Position numbers and translations under genes: made by a program. Below are positions 1 to 5,717 of a stretch of 5,717 bases of DNA, one piece after another (within the stretch, counting starts at the first letter, position 1; each line of letters opens with the position of its first letter). The stretch spans positions 1 through 5,717 of the forward strand of contig JANXSA010000166.1 in NCBI GenBank assembly GCA_025352915.1, read 5' to 3'. The notes under the pieces are model-generated. The model ran no database searches and was not told the DNA's origin. It saw only the letters and a list, made by a program, of their open reading frames with translations. This DNA is from Rhodospirillales bacterium (GTDB lineage: Bacteria > Pseudomonadota > Alphaproteobacteria > Acetobacterales > Acetobacteraceae).

Positions 1-3
1 CGC

Positions 4-75
4 TGGGGCCGGCGGCCCCAGACCCCGTCCGTTTAAGCGCCTTCGGCTGAGGGTCCAGGGACCTCGGGTCCCTGG
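4..75. repeat. GC-rich palindromes in the left intergenic region
   Basis: Two strong inverted repeats lie in this non-coding stretch. The first, 4-20, has a 7-bp stem (TGGGGCC / GGCCCCA) around a GGC loop. The second, 55-75, has an 8-bp stem (CCAGGGAC / GTCCCTGG) around a 5-base loop. Neither is followed by a T-run on either strand. They sit just before the terminator-like hairpin at 82-106, so the three together look like the multi-hairpin intergenic elements that are often dispersed in GC-rich proteobacterial genomes. Dispersal is my inference; only one copy is visible here. Confidence 0.5.
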
Positions 76-81
76 TGGGGT

Positions 82-106
82 CCGGGGCAAAGCCCCGGCT
101 TTCTTT
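82..106 (+). terminator. Probable intrinsic terminator of a gene left of the window
   Basis: A perfect 7-bp stem, CCGGGGC at 82-88 and GCCCCGG at 92-98, closes an AAA loop. On the + strand it is followed directly by CTTTCTTTCC, an interrupted T-tract. On the minus strand the same hairpin is followed by ACCCC, so it is not a good terminator for the minus-strand gene that stops at 114. I therefore assign it to transcription entering from the left. The T-tract is imperfect, so efficiency is uncertain. Confidence 0.55.
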
Positions 107-113
107 CCAGCCC

Positions 114-572
114 CTATCGCCGTGGCAAGGCGGGCGGGAAGAACCGGGTGGTGATGGCGGTGTAGAACAGCCACAGGCCGAGGCCGAAGCTGAGGCCGAT
201 GCTGAGGCCACGCAGCCAGGCCATCAGTTGCCAGCCGCCGCCGATTGGGGTGCCGCGGATGGCGGCGACGATGAACATGCCGACCAGGGTGGTTGAGGCG
301 CCGACGATCAGGCCCCAGAGCCAGAGCGGAAACCGCACGCGCGGCGCGAGCAGGCCGAAGACTGCGCCGTAGAGTCCGCCCCAGAAGCATTGGTTGATGA
401 TGCTCGGCAGGCCGAAGGCGCGTGGGTTGGCCGCGAGGTTCCAGACCAGCGCGGTTCGCGGGATACCGAACAGACCGGTTTCGCGCAGCAGCAGGATCAT
501 GCCCTGGTGGAACACCAGGACGCTGAGGACGGCGGCGATGAAGCCGATGGCGATGCGTTGTGGCGTGGACAT
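114..572 (-). CDS. Small four-helix integral membrane protein, function unknown
   Basis: 152 residues, not assigned to a named family. Four hydrophobic segments are visible at about residues 6-29, 54-76, 81-104 and 115-140, so most of the chain lies in the membrane. Segment 2 contains an N-Q-C-F-W-G-G-L-Y-G stretch, and the loop before it carries IPRTALVWNLAANPRAFG. I associate this general look with conserved hypothetical membrane proteins of alpha- and betaproteobacteria, without a known role. I chose the ATG at 572 because GAGAGG precedes it at about 6 bases. An in-frame ATG at 602 would add 10 residues, but it has no ribosome binding site and would abut the opposite-strand reading frame. 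The stop is TAG. The gene is divergent from the SH3-domain gene to its right and has no visible operon partner. That it is a real membrane protein is fairly safe; its function is not known. Confidence 0.8.
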   Translation of the reverse strand: MSTPQRIAIGFIAAVLSVLVFHQGMILLLRETGLFGIPRTALVWNLAANPRAFGLPSIINQCFWGGLYGAVFGLLAPRVRFPLWLWGLIVGASTTLVGMFIVAAIRGTPIGGGWQLMAWLRGLSIGLSFGLGLWLFYTAITTRFFPPALPRR

Positions 573-705
573 GATCTGCCTCTCGTTTTGTTGACTGAGC
601 ATGGTCCGGAATTTTGTGTCGCGCCAGCGCTCTGTGGGGTGGGCGCTCCCCAGGGCTGGGGATTTGGGCTATGGGGTGGCCTTGGTGCCGGGGCGGAGGG
701 GCGGT
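573..705. promoter_or_regulatory. Divergent intergenic spacer, presumed promoters
   Basis: This spacer between two divergent genes must hold both promoters if the chosen starts are right. On the + strand TTGACT at 591-596 is a fair -35 match, but the matching -10 about 17 bases on (TTGTGT) is poor, so I claim no definite promoter. A hairpin at 647-662 (TCCCCA / TGGGGA around GGGC) is followed by ATTTGGG and would lie in the 5' leader of the gene to the right. GGAGGG at 695-700 is that gene's probable ribosome binding site. Confidence 0.3.
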
Positions 706-1446
706 TTGAGCGAGGTCGGCGGCGAGGACATCGAGCGGTTGGCCAACCGGGTGGCCATGCTGGTCTCGGATGACGGCGAGGCGGATAATGCCGGGCGGGC
801 GGTCGGGCAGTTGGCGCGCCGGCTGGGGCTGTCGGGCGGCGACCTGAAGGCCATTGTGCTGGCCGGTGCGGGCACGAGTTACCGTCCGGGGACTTCGGCG
901 GGGCTGCTGAAGCTGGAACATGCGGTTGATGCGCTGCGGCGTGAATTGCGCGCGGCGCAGGAGGCGGCGCGGATGGCGCAGCACGATCGGGACGCGCTGG
1001 TGAGCGAAAATGGTGAGATGCGGGTGGCGATGTACCGGCGGCGTGCGGGGGCGCGGCTGTGGCGGCTGGTGCTGGGGCTTGGGCTGATTGGGGCGGTGGC
1101 GGTGGGGGCGGGGGTGGTGTGGTTGACGCCAGAGGCCGGGCAGGGGCCGGTGCCGGTGCCGAAGATTGTGACGGTGCCGCAGATTGTAACGGGGCCGCAG
1201 ATTTTGACGGGGCCGGGGATGCGCGGCGACGGCACGGCGCCGGTGGTGCGGGTGGCGATGGTGCGCGGGGGCGGGGCGGTTTTGTATCGTGACCCCGACC
1301 GGACTTCGCCGGTGGTGGCGCGGCTGGCGGCGGGCAGCCGGGTGTTGGTGCAGGGCATGCCGTGGCGCAACCTGATGCAATGGGCGCAGGTCGAAGTTGA
1401 TGGCCGGCCGGGTTATGTGGCGATGACCGAGGTTGAGGTTTTCTGA
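706..1446 (+). CDS. Single-pass membrane protein with C-terminal bacterial SH3-like domain
   Basis: 246 residues from the chosen TTG start. The order is: a helical N-terminal region (about 1-60, starting LSEVGGEDIERLANRVAML); an Ala/Glu/Arg-rich likely coiled coil (about 68-105); one membrane helix (about 118-140, LVLGLGLIGAVAVGAGVVW) preceded by RRRAGARLWR, which by the positive-inside rule puts the N-terminus in the cytoplasm; a Pro-rich linker with a six-residue tandem repeat (about 152-169); and an SH3_3-like domain (about 180-246) with VLYRDPDRTSPVVARLAAGSRV and a closing GYVAMTEVEVF. Such domains usually sit in the periplasm and are linked to peptidoglycan or protein binding, so an envelope role is inferred. 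The TTG at 706 has GGAGGG five bases upstream. The ATG at 601 would add 35 low-complexity residues, has no ribosome binding site and leaves almost no promoter space. The last 34 bases overlap the end of eutC tail to tail. Confidence 0.75.
   Translation: MSEVGGEDIERLANRVAMLVSDDGEADNAGRAVGQLARRLGLSGGDLKAIVLAGAGTSYRPGTSAGLLKLEHAVDALRRELRAAQEAARMAQHDRDALVSENGEMRVAMYRRRAGARLWRLVLGLGLIGAVAVGAGVVWLTPEAGQGPVPVPKIVTVPQIVTGPQILTGPGMRGDGTAPVVRVAMVRGGGAVLYRDPDRTSPVVARLAAGSRVLVQGMPWRNLMQWAQVEVDGRPGYVAMTEVEVF
1159..1212 (+). repeat. Three tandem 18-bp units encoding P-(K/Q)-I-(V/L)-T-(V/G)
   Basis: Three consecutive in-frame 18-bp units start at 1159, 1177 and 1195 and encode PKIVTV, PQIVTG and PQILTG. 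They differ at only a few bases (for example GTG, GTA and TTG in matching codons). They form the linker between the membrane helix and the SH3-like domain. Because the unit is a multiple of three, gain or loss of copies would only change linker length. Confidence 0.8.
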
Positions 1447-2192
1447 CTGGTTTCGAGGCGGTCTGGCTGTTCGTCCTTGAGCCCGATGCCGGTCAGGCCG
1501 AGGCGGCGCATGGCGGCGATCAACCATAACAGCTTGGCGGCGGCGTCGGGGATGGCGAGGCCTTCCGGGCGGATGTTGGAGATGCAGTTGCGCTCGGCGT
1601 CGGTCCGGCCGGGGCGGGGGTGCCAGGTGAGGTAGGCGCCGAGGCTGTCGGGGCTGGACAGGCCTGGGCGTTCGCCGATCAGGACGACGACGGCTTGCGC
1701 GCCCATGGCGCTGCCGATGGCGTCGCCCAGGGCGACGCGGCCCTGGCGGGCGATGACGACGGGGCCTGCCAGGGGGGCGATTTGGCCGAGGGCGGGCATG
1801 ACTTCGGCGAGGAGCGGGGCGGCGTGGTGCTGGGCGGCGGTGGCGGAGAGGCCGTCGCAGATGACGAAGGCGATGCCGGTGGGAGCGAAGGTGGGGCAGG
1901 GGAGGAGCGCCTGGTTTTCGGCGAGGCGGCGGCCGAGGTCGGGGCGCAGGAGGTAGGTGCGGCGGTCGGGGCAAGCGCTTTGGACCACGGTGCTGGACAG
2001 GTTGGCGGCGGCGAGGCCGGCGGCGAGTGCCTCAGTGTCGAGTTCGGCGTGGACGGCGTCGCGGGCGGCGGCGTGGGCGGCCTGGAAGGCGAGATGGGCG
2101 GCGGTTGGCAGGCCGTTGCCGGCGCGGCCGAGGGCGATGCGGGCGGGGGTGAAGCGGCGGAGATCACGCCACAAGACCGGCGGTTCGGTCAT
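1413..2192 (-). CDS. eutC: Ethanolamine ammonia-lyase small (light) subunit EutC
   Basis: 259 residues. EutC pairs with EutB to form adenosylcobalamin-dependent ethanolamine ammonia-lyase (EC 4.3.1.7), which splits ethanolamine into acetaldehyde and ammonia in the cytoplasm; EutC contributes to cobalamin binding. Family motifs run in order: RAGNGLPTAAHLAFQ (about 23-37), ARDAVH (43-48), TYLLRPDLGRRL (79-90), ICDGLSA (111-117), RQGRVALGDAIG (149-160), and the signature LIGERPGLSSPDSLGAYLTW (171-190) with GRTDAERNCISNIRPEGL (195-212). Where I recall many relatives having GDEIG, this protein has GDAIG. The start codon shares one base with the eutB stop (TGATG), and I see no strong ribosome binding site, which points to translational coupling. 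The last 20 or so residues after GIGLKDE look non-conserved, and the final 34 bases overlap the convergent SH3-domain gene. No frame damage is visible. Its function depends on EutB, whose gene is frameshifted here. Confidence 0.97.
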   Translation of the reverse strand: MTEPPVLWRDLRRFTPARIALGRAGNGLPTAAHLAFQAAHAAARDAVHAELDTEALAAGLAAANLSSTVVQSACPDRRTYLLRPDLGRRLAENQALLPCPTFAPTGIAFVICDGLSATAAQHHAAPLLAEVMPALGQIAPLAGPVVIARQGRVALGDAIGSAMGAQAVVVLIGERPGLSSPDSLGAYLTWHPRPGRTDAERNCISNIRPEGLAIPDAAAKLLWLIAAMRRLGLTGIGLKDEQPDRLETSQKTSTSVIAT

Positions 2193-3573
2193 CAGGCGAG
2201 GCCGACCAGGGCGGGGGAGAGCTGGGCGGGGATGCGGTCCGGTGTGGCGTGGGCGATGCCCATTTTCTCCAGCCAGGCCTCGAATTCCGGGGCGGGACGG
2301 CGGCCGAGGACGCCACGGATGTACAGGGCGTCGTGGAAGGAGGTGCTCTGGTACGACAGCATCACGTCGTCGGCGCCGGGGATGCCCATGATGTAGGTGA
2401 CGCCGGCGACGCCGAGCAGAGTGAGCAGGGCGTCCATGTCGTCTTGGTCGGCTTCGGCGTGGTTGGTGTAGCAGACGTCGACGCCCATCGGCAGGCCGAG
2501 GAGCTTGCCGCAGAAATGGTCTTCGAGGCCCGCCCGGATGATCTGTTTGCCGTCATGGAGGTATTCCGGGCCGATGAAACCGACGACGGTGTTGACCAGG
2601 AGGGGGCGAAGCGGCGGGCGACGGCGTAGGCGCGGGCCTCGACGGTTTGCTGGTCGACGCCGTGATGGGCGTTGGCGGACAGCGCGCTGCCCTGGCCGGT
2701 TTCGAAATACATGACGTTGGTGCCGACGGTGCCGCGGTTGAGGGAGAGGGCGGCGGATTGGGCTTCGGCGAGAAGGGCGAGGTCGATGCCGAAGCTGCGG
2801 TTGGCAGCTTCGGTGCCGGCGATTGATTGGAAGACCAGATCGGTGGGTGCGCCCTGTTCGATGCAGCGCAGGGCGGTGGTGACGTGGGCGAGGACGCAGG
2901 TTTGGGTGGGGATTTCGTAACGGGTGCGGATTTCGTCGAGCATTTTCAGCAGGGTGGTGGTGGCGGCGACGCTGTCGGTGGCGGGGTTGACGCCGATGAC
3001 GGCATCGCCGGCGCCGAGGAGGAGGCCGTCGAGCGTTGAGGCAGCGACGCCGTTTGGGTCGTCGGTGGGGTGGTTGGGTTGCAGGCGGACGGAGAGCCGG
3101 CCGGGCAGGCCGATGGTGTTGCGGAAGGCGGTGGTGACTTGGCATTTTGCCGCGATGGCGACGAGGTCTTGCAGGCGGCAGATTTTTGAGACGGCGGCGG
3201 TCATCTCCGGGGTGAGGCCGGGGCGGAGGGCGGCCAGGGAGGCGGGGGTGGCGTCGGCCAGGAGCCAATTTCGAAAATCGCCAATGGTGAGATGGGCGAT
3301 CGGGGCGAAGGCGGCGGGGTCGTGGGTGTCGATGATGAGGCGGGTGACTTCGTCGGTCTCGTAGGGGATGACGGCTTCGTTGAGGAAGGCGCGCAGGGGG
3401 AGGTCGGCGAGGGCCAACTGGGCGGCGACGCGTTCGCTGGCGCTGGCGGCGGCGATGCCGGCCAGCATGTCGCCGGAGCGCGGCGGGGTGGCGCGGGCGA
3501 GCAGGGTGCGCAGGTTGGGGAAGCTGTAGCGGGTGCCGTTGACGGTTGCTGCATGGGGGGCGGCGTGGGGCAT
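2192..3573 (-). pseudogene. eutB: Ethanolamine ammonia-lyase large (heavy) subunit EutB, split by a one-base frameshift
   Basis: EutB is the catalytic subunit of ethanolamine ammonia-lyase, a TIM-barrel enzyme using adenosylcobalamin. Conserved sequence runs in one frame from ATG 3573 to RRFAP (residue 324), then resumes in another frame at LLVNTVVGFIGPEYL and runs to the stop at 2192. The break is at the five-G run 2602-2606 (+ strand); one more G would give a 460-residue protein, the usual size. Without it, translation drifts into about 79 nonsense residues ending at 2362. Residues I match from memory to the E. coli substrate pocket (R160, Q162, N193, E287, D362) are R163, Q165, N196, the Glu of FETGQG (291) and the Asp of VDVCYTNH (366); the last lies past the break. 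AGGAG five bases upstream supports the start. It lies 13 bp after the DUF3592-like gene and overlaps eutC by one base. The cause may be real recent inactivation or a homopolymer sequencing error; I favour the error slightly because everything else is intact. Confidence 0.92.
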
Positions 3574-3578
3574 CGGGG

Positions 3579-3583
3579 CTCCT
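3579..3583 (-). promoter_or_regulatory. Ribosome binding site of eutB
   Basis: AGGAG on the minus strand lies five bases before the eutB ATG at 3573, inside the 13-bp gap after the stop codon of the preceding gene (3587-3589). No promoter or terminator can fit in this gap, so the two genes are very probably co-transcribed. This site also fixes the eutB start. Confidence 0.75.
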
Positions 3584-3586
3584 GGC

Positions 3587-4531
3587 TCAGGCTGGGCGGC
3601 GGTGTTGGCGGATGACGAGGACGGCGATCAGCACGGCGGTGGCGATGGCGAGGGCGACCAGGACCTCACCGAGGCTGTTGCGCCACCAGTAGGTTCGGGT
3701 GACGCCACTGAGTGTGGAGCTGCGCGGGGCGGCGGGATCGAGCGAGATGGTGACGCGGCTGCCGGCGGCGAGGGTGGTGACGGAGGGGCCGTCGACCGTG
3801 TCGAAGCCCTCGACGCCGGCCGGATGGCCTGGCGGTTGGTAGCGCAGGCGGACATGGGCGATCGGGACGGCGTAGTCGTGGGTGCGGCGGGTGAGCAGGG
3901 TGCGGCCGCGCGGGTCGATGGTGATCCCGAGGATTTCGGCCGGCAGGGCGATGCGGGTGCCGCTGCCGAGTGAGGGGCGGGCGAGCCAGGGCAGCAGGGG
4001 GGCGTCGAGCGGCCAGGCCCATTCGAGCAGGCCGAGCGGCTGGAGTACGCGTAGGGTGACTGCCGTGCCGGTTTGGGTGGCGTCGTAGGTTGCTTCGTCG
4101 AGGCGGATCTCGGTTTGGCGCAGGATGTCCGGGCCGGGGGTTTGGCGGCAGGTGCGGTCGGCTTCGGACGGGGTCTCGCCGATGGCGGCCTGGATGGCGG
4201 GGTCGAGCGGGGTGCTGGCGCCGAGGCCGGGGGCGCCGGGCAGGCGGTAGCAGACGATGGCGCCGAAGCGGTGCTTGGGGTTGTAGTGGCTGCTGCGGGC
4301 ACCCGAGGCGCGGACGCTTTCGAGGCGTAGCGTTTCCTGGGTGGCGGCGACGATGCCGGGGACGGTTTGGCCCCAGAGCTCGGTGGCGGCGCGGGGGGCC
4401 TCGGCGGCGATGGCGAGGAGGGCGAGGATGAAGCCCGCCAGGGCGGCCAGCCGCCAGGTGCGCAGGACCCAGAGGATGAGGCAGGCCAGGGCGATGACAA
4501 GGGCAGTGGCGACGAAAAGCACGGCGGTCAT
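3587..4531 (-). CDS. DUF3592-like membrane protein, first gene of the eutBC cluster
   Basis: 314 residues. Two hydrophobic segments lie at the N-terminus (about 2-22 and 28-46) and one at the C-terminus (about 287-307, before RQHRRPA), with a large soluble region between, probably extracytoplasmic. That region seems to hold two related halves. The first runs from about 56 ([10 protein letters not shown]) through [13 protein letters not shown] and ends with [19 protein letters not shown]. The second runs through [19 protein letters not shown] and ends with [18 protein letters not shown]. The pattern of a tyrosine-rich strand, then G-x-x-V-x-(hydrophobic)-x-x-D-P-x-x-P-x-x-S, resembles DUF3592 proteins, whose function is unknown; this assignment is from pattern recognition and is tentative. 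The start at 4531 is chosen for AAGGA six bases upstream. In-frame ATGs at 4564 and 4702 lack a site, and the extra residues look like translated leader. The 13-bp gap to eutB implies one transcript, but nothing in the protein itself points to ethanolamine use. Confidence 0.8.
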   Translation of the reverse strand: MTAVLFVATALVIALACLILWVLRTWRLAALAGFILALLAIAAEAPRAATELWGQTVPGIVAATQETLRLESVRASGARSSHYNPKHRFGAIVCYRLPGAPGLGASTPLDPAIQAAIGETPSEADRTCRQTPGPDILRQTEIRLDEATYDATQTGTAVTLRVLQPLGLLEWAWPLDAPLLPWLARPSLGSGTRIALPAEILGITIDPRGRTLLTRRTHDYAVPIAHVRLRYQPPGHPAGVEGFDTVDGPSVTTLAAGSRVTISLDPAAPRSSTLSGVTRTYWWRNSLGEVLVALAIATAVLIAVLVIRQHRRPA

Positions 4532-4596
4532 GGCGCGTCCTTGGGCGGCTGTCGCGGCAGTCATGCGTTGTCGGCGTGGCCGGCGCAAGAAATCGC

Positions 4597-4625
4597 TGGA
4601 CTTGGGTCCGGCCGGGTCGTAGATG
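4597..4625 (+). promoter_or_regulatory. Weak candidate promoter for the rplK-rplA operon
   Basis: TGGACT (4597-4602) and TAGATG (4620-4625) are 17 bases apart. They match the sigma-70-type consensus at four and three of six positions. The position is sensible: it would give a leader of roughly 110 bases before rplK, inside the 212-bp divergent spacer. The match is weak and GC-rich genomes often depart from the consensus, so this is only a candidate. I found no convincing promoter for the opposite-strand gene that starts at 4531. Confidence 0.22.
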
Positions 4626-4658
4626 GCCGACTTCATTCGGAACGCGGGAGACATCCTG

Positions 4659-4743
4659 GCGCAGCTTCTTGCGCTGGGTGTCGTATGGACCGCGGTCCCC
4701 AACCGCTCCTGGGCGCAAGCCCGGAGACAGGAGACAAGGGATC
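4659..4743 (+). promoter_or_regulatory. Structured 5' leader of rplK with duplicated Shine-Dalgarno-like heptamer
   Basis: Three possible RNA hairpins follow one another. The first, 4659-4674, pairs GCGCA with TGCGC. The second is the 12-base perfect palindrome GGACCGCGGTCC at 4687-4698, which can extend through an internal loop to GGT 4677-4679 with ACC 4702-4704. The third, 4706-4726, is the strongest: 8 bp with one bulged U (4710) capped by a GCAA (GNRA) tetraloop. The sequence GGAGACA then occurs twice in tandem, 4723-4729 and 4730-4736. The GGAG of the first copy is paired inside hairpin three. The second copy, with AAGGG at 4736-4740, stays free before the ATG at 4744. In E. coli the L1 protein represses this operon by binding its leader mRNA. 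A similar role here is inferred; I cannot confirm an L1 site by eye. Confidence 0.45.
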
Positions 4744-5178
4744 ATGGCGAAGAAGATCGTCGGCTATATCAAGTTGCAGATTCCGGCCGGCAAGGCCAAT
4801 CCGTCGCCGCCCGTTGGCCCGGCGCTGGGTCAGCGCGGCCTGAACATCATGTCGTTCGTGAAGGAATTCAATGCGCTGACCGCGCAGATGGAGCCCGGCA
4901 TGCCGATTCCCGTGGTCATCACCGCGTTTGGCGACCGCACCTTCACCTTCATCACCAAGACGCCGCCGAACACCTATTTCCTCAAGAAGGCGGCCGGGAT
5001 CACCAAGGGCACGACGACGCCGGGCAAGGGTGCGGCGAGCGGGCGGGTCACCTTCGAGCAACTGCGCGAAATCGCGGCGGTGAAGATGAAGGATATGAAC
5101 GCCAACGACGTGGACGGGGCCGTGCGCATGCTGGCGGGTTCCGCGCGTTCGATGGGCCTTACCGTGGTGGAGGGCTGA
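4744..5178 (+). CDS. rplK: 50S ribosomal protein L11
   Basis: 144 residues, full length for bacterial L11. L11 binds the GTPase-associated centre of 23S rRNA at the base of the L7/L12 stalk and helps in factor-dependent GTP hydrolysis; in other bacteria it is the target region of thiostrepton. The N-terminal domain shows the proline-rich signature [18 protein letters not shown] (about 19-36) and KEFNALT. The C-terminal RNA-binding domain shows [17 protein letters not shown] (100-111), [17 protein letters not shown] and the closing [13 protein letters not shown]. The ATG at 4744 matches the family N-terminus ([18 protein letters not shown]) and follows AGGAG at 4729-4733 and AAGGG at 4736-4740. 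In-frame extension upstream to 4576 is not L11-like. rplA follows after 4 bp. Unlike the common secE-nusG-rplK-rplA order, the gene directly upstream is divergent and unrelated. Confidence 0.99.
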   Translation: MAKKIVGYIKLQIPAGKANPSPPVGPALGQRGLNIMSFVKEFNALTAQMEPGMPIPVVITAFGDRTFTFITKTPPNTYFLKKAAGITKGTTTPGKGAASGRVTFEQLREIAAVKMKDMNANDVDGAVRMLAGSARSMGLTVVEG

Positions 5179-5182
5179 TCCG

Positions 5183-5717
5183 ATGGCACATAAGAAGCGG
5201 CTGGCGGCGGCTTACGGCGCTGTGGACCTGACCAAGTCGTACTCGCTGGCTGAGGCGATCACCGCGGTGCAGGCGAATGCCAAGGCCAAGTTCGACGAGA
5301 CGATCGAGATCAGCATGAACCTGGGCATCGACCCGCGGCATGCCGATCAGATGGTGCGTGGGCTGGTCGGGCTGCCGAACGGCACCGGCAAGACGTTGCG
5401 TGTGGCGGTGTTTGCCCGTGGGGCCAAGGCGGAAGAGGCTTTGGCCGCTGGTGCGGATGTGGTTGGGTCCGACGATCTGGCCGAGCGGGTGCAGGCCGGC
5501 GACATTCAGTTCGATCGCTGCATTGCCACGCCGGACATGATGGGCCTGGTGGGGCGGTTGGGTAAGATCCTGGGGCCGCGCGGCCTGATGCCGAATCCGC
5601 GTTTGGGCACGGTGACCATGGACGTCAAGGGCGCGATCACCGCAGCCAAGGCTGGCCAGGTCGAGTTCCGCGCGGAGAAGGCGGGCATCGTGCATGCCGG
5701 CATCGGCAAGGCGTCGT
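5183..5717 (+). CDS. rplA: 50S ribosomal protein L1 (partial, cut by window end)
   Basis: 178 codons are visible of a protein usually near 230 residues, so only the C-terminal part is missing. L1 forms the mobile L1 stalk of the large subunit, which helps release tRNA from the E site, and it is the translational repressor of the L11-L1 operon in E. coli. Diagnostic stretches are [23 protein letters not shown] (34-56), [14 protein letters not shown] (67-80), the family signature [19 protein letters not shown] (126-144) and [19 protein letters not shown] (158-176). The N-terminus ([10 protein letters not shown]) is slightly shorter than in many bacteria. GGAGGG at 5169-5174, inside the end of rplK, lies eight bases before the ATG. 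The 4-bp spacing from the rplK stop means one transcript. No frame defect is visible up to the window end. Confidence 0.98.
   Translation, partial: MAHKKRLAAAYGAVDLTKSYSLAEAITAVQANAKAKFDETIEISMNLGIDPRHADQMVRGLVGLPNGTGKTLRVAVFARGAKAEEALAAGADVVGSDDLAERVQAGDIQFDRCIATPDMMGLVGRLGKILGPRGLMPNPRLGTVTMDVKGAITAAKAGQVEFRAEKAGIVHAGIGKAS

Noticed and set aside
1..36. Possible C-terminal end (RWGRRPQTPSV, TAA at 34-36) of a + strand gene
   Set aside because: The frame is open from the window edge and a terminator follows, but twelve codons across a perfect palindrome are too little to support a gene.
1620..2396. 258-codon + strand open frame, Gly/Ala-rich, antisense to eutC and the end of eutB
   Set aside because: Low-complexity composition and exact overlap with a clear EutC; it is the expected by-product of G/C-ending codons on the other strand.
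2595..2612. Programmed -1 frameshifting in eutB
   Set aside because: EutB is normally made from one continuous frame; there is no classic two-codon slippery heptamer here and I saw no clear stimulatory structure, so a mutation or sequencing error is simpler.
3533..3973. 146-codon + strand open frame rich in Gly, Asp and Ala
   Set aside because: Antisense to the eutB start and the DUF3592-like gene, low complexity, no recognisable motif.
3628..4500. 290-codon minus-strand open frame rich in Pro, Ser and Ala
   Set aside because: Shifted-frame shadow of the DUF3592-like gene; composition is typical of out-of-frame GC-rich DNA and there is no ribosome binding site.
4576..4743. In-frame N-terminal extension of rplK
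   Set aside because: The L11 family starts at [10 protein letters not shown]; the extra residues resemble no L11 and the region looks like RNA leader with its own ribosome binding site before 4744.
4532..4743. Cobalamin riboswitch or EutV-type antiterminator hairpins upstream of the eut cluster
   Set aside because: I looked on the minus strand for a B12-box-like element and paired antiterminator hairpins before the 4531 start and saw neither; the gap before eutB is only 13 bp.
4623..5231. 202-codon + strand open frame beginning [16 protein letters not shown]
   Set aside because: Its first 40 codons look faintly protein-like, but it then runs out of frame through all of rplK with a shadow-like Arg/Gly/His-rich sequence and has no clear ribosome binding site.

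Overview
The window is chromosomal DNA from a very GC-rich bacterium. The L11 and L1 sequences look alphaproteobacterial. From memory of related proteins I lean towards Acetobacteraceae/Rhodospirillales, but the window alone cannot fix the genus. Third-codon-position G/C bias is so strong that long antisense and shifted open frames occur over most real genes; I treat these as shadows.

Layout, left to right. Positions 1-113 are non-coding and hold three GC-rich palindromes, the last resembling a + strand intrinsic terminator for a gene to the left of the window. Positions 114-572 (-) encode a small four-helix membrane protein of unknown function. A short divergent spacer (573-705) separates it from 706-1446 (+), which encodes a single-pass membrane protein with a cytoplasmic coiled coil, a Pro-rich tandem-repeat linker and a C-terminal bacterial SH3-like domain. 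Its 3' end overlaps, tail to tail, a minus-strand cluster. In transcription order that cluster is a DUF3592-like membrane protein (4531-3587), eutB (3573-2192) and eutC (2192-1413). EutB and EutC are the two subunits of adenosylcobalamin-dependent ethanolamine ammonia-lyase, which converts ethanolamine to acetaldehyde and ammonia. A 212-bp spacer (4532-4743) then carries the leader of a + strand ribosomal protein operon: rplK (L11, complete, 4744-5178) followed after 4 bp by rplA (L1, from 5183, cut by the window end).

The most notable observation is a single-base frameshift in eutB. Conserved EutB sequence runs in one frame to the run of five G at 2602-2606 (+ strand), then continues perfectly in another frame. 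One extra G there would restore a 460-residue EutB. All active-site residues I can place are present across the two frames and eutC is intact, so this is either a very recent inactivation or a sequencing/assembly error in a homopolymer.

Other points of interest are the tight coupling of an uncharacterised DUF3592-like membrane protein to eutBC, the lack of nusG/secE directly upstream of rplK, and a structured rplK leader with a tandemly duplicated Shine-Dalgarno-like heptamer, one copy buried in a GNRA-capped hairpin. I see no mobile element, CRISPR array, tRNA or rRNA, and no convincing wholly new system; the eut cluster is the only accessory metabolic module.
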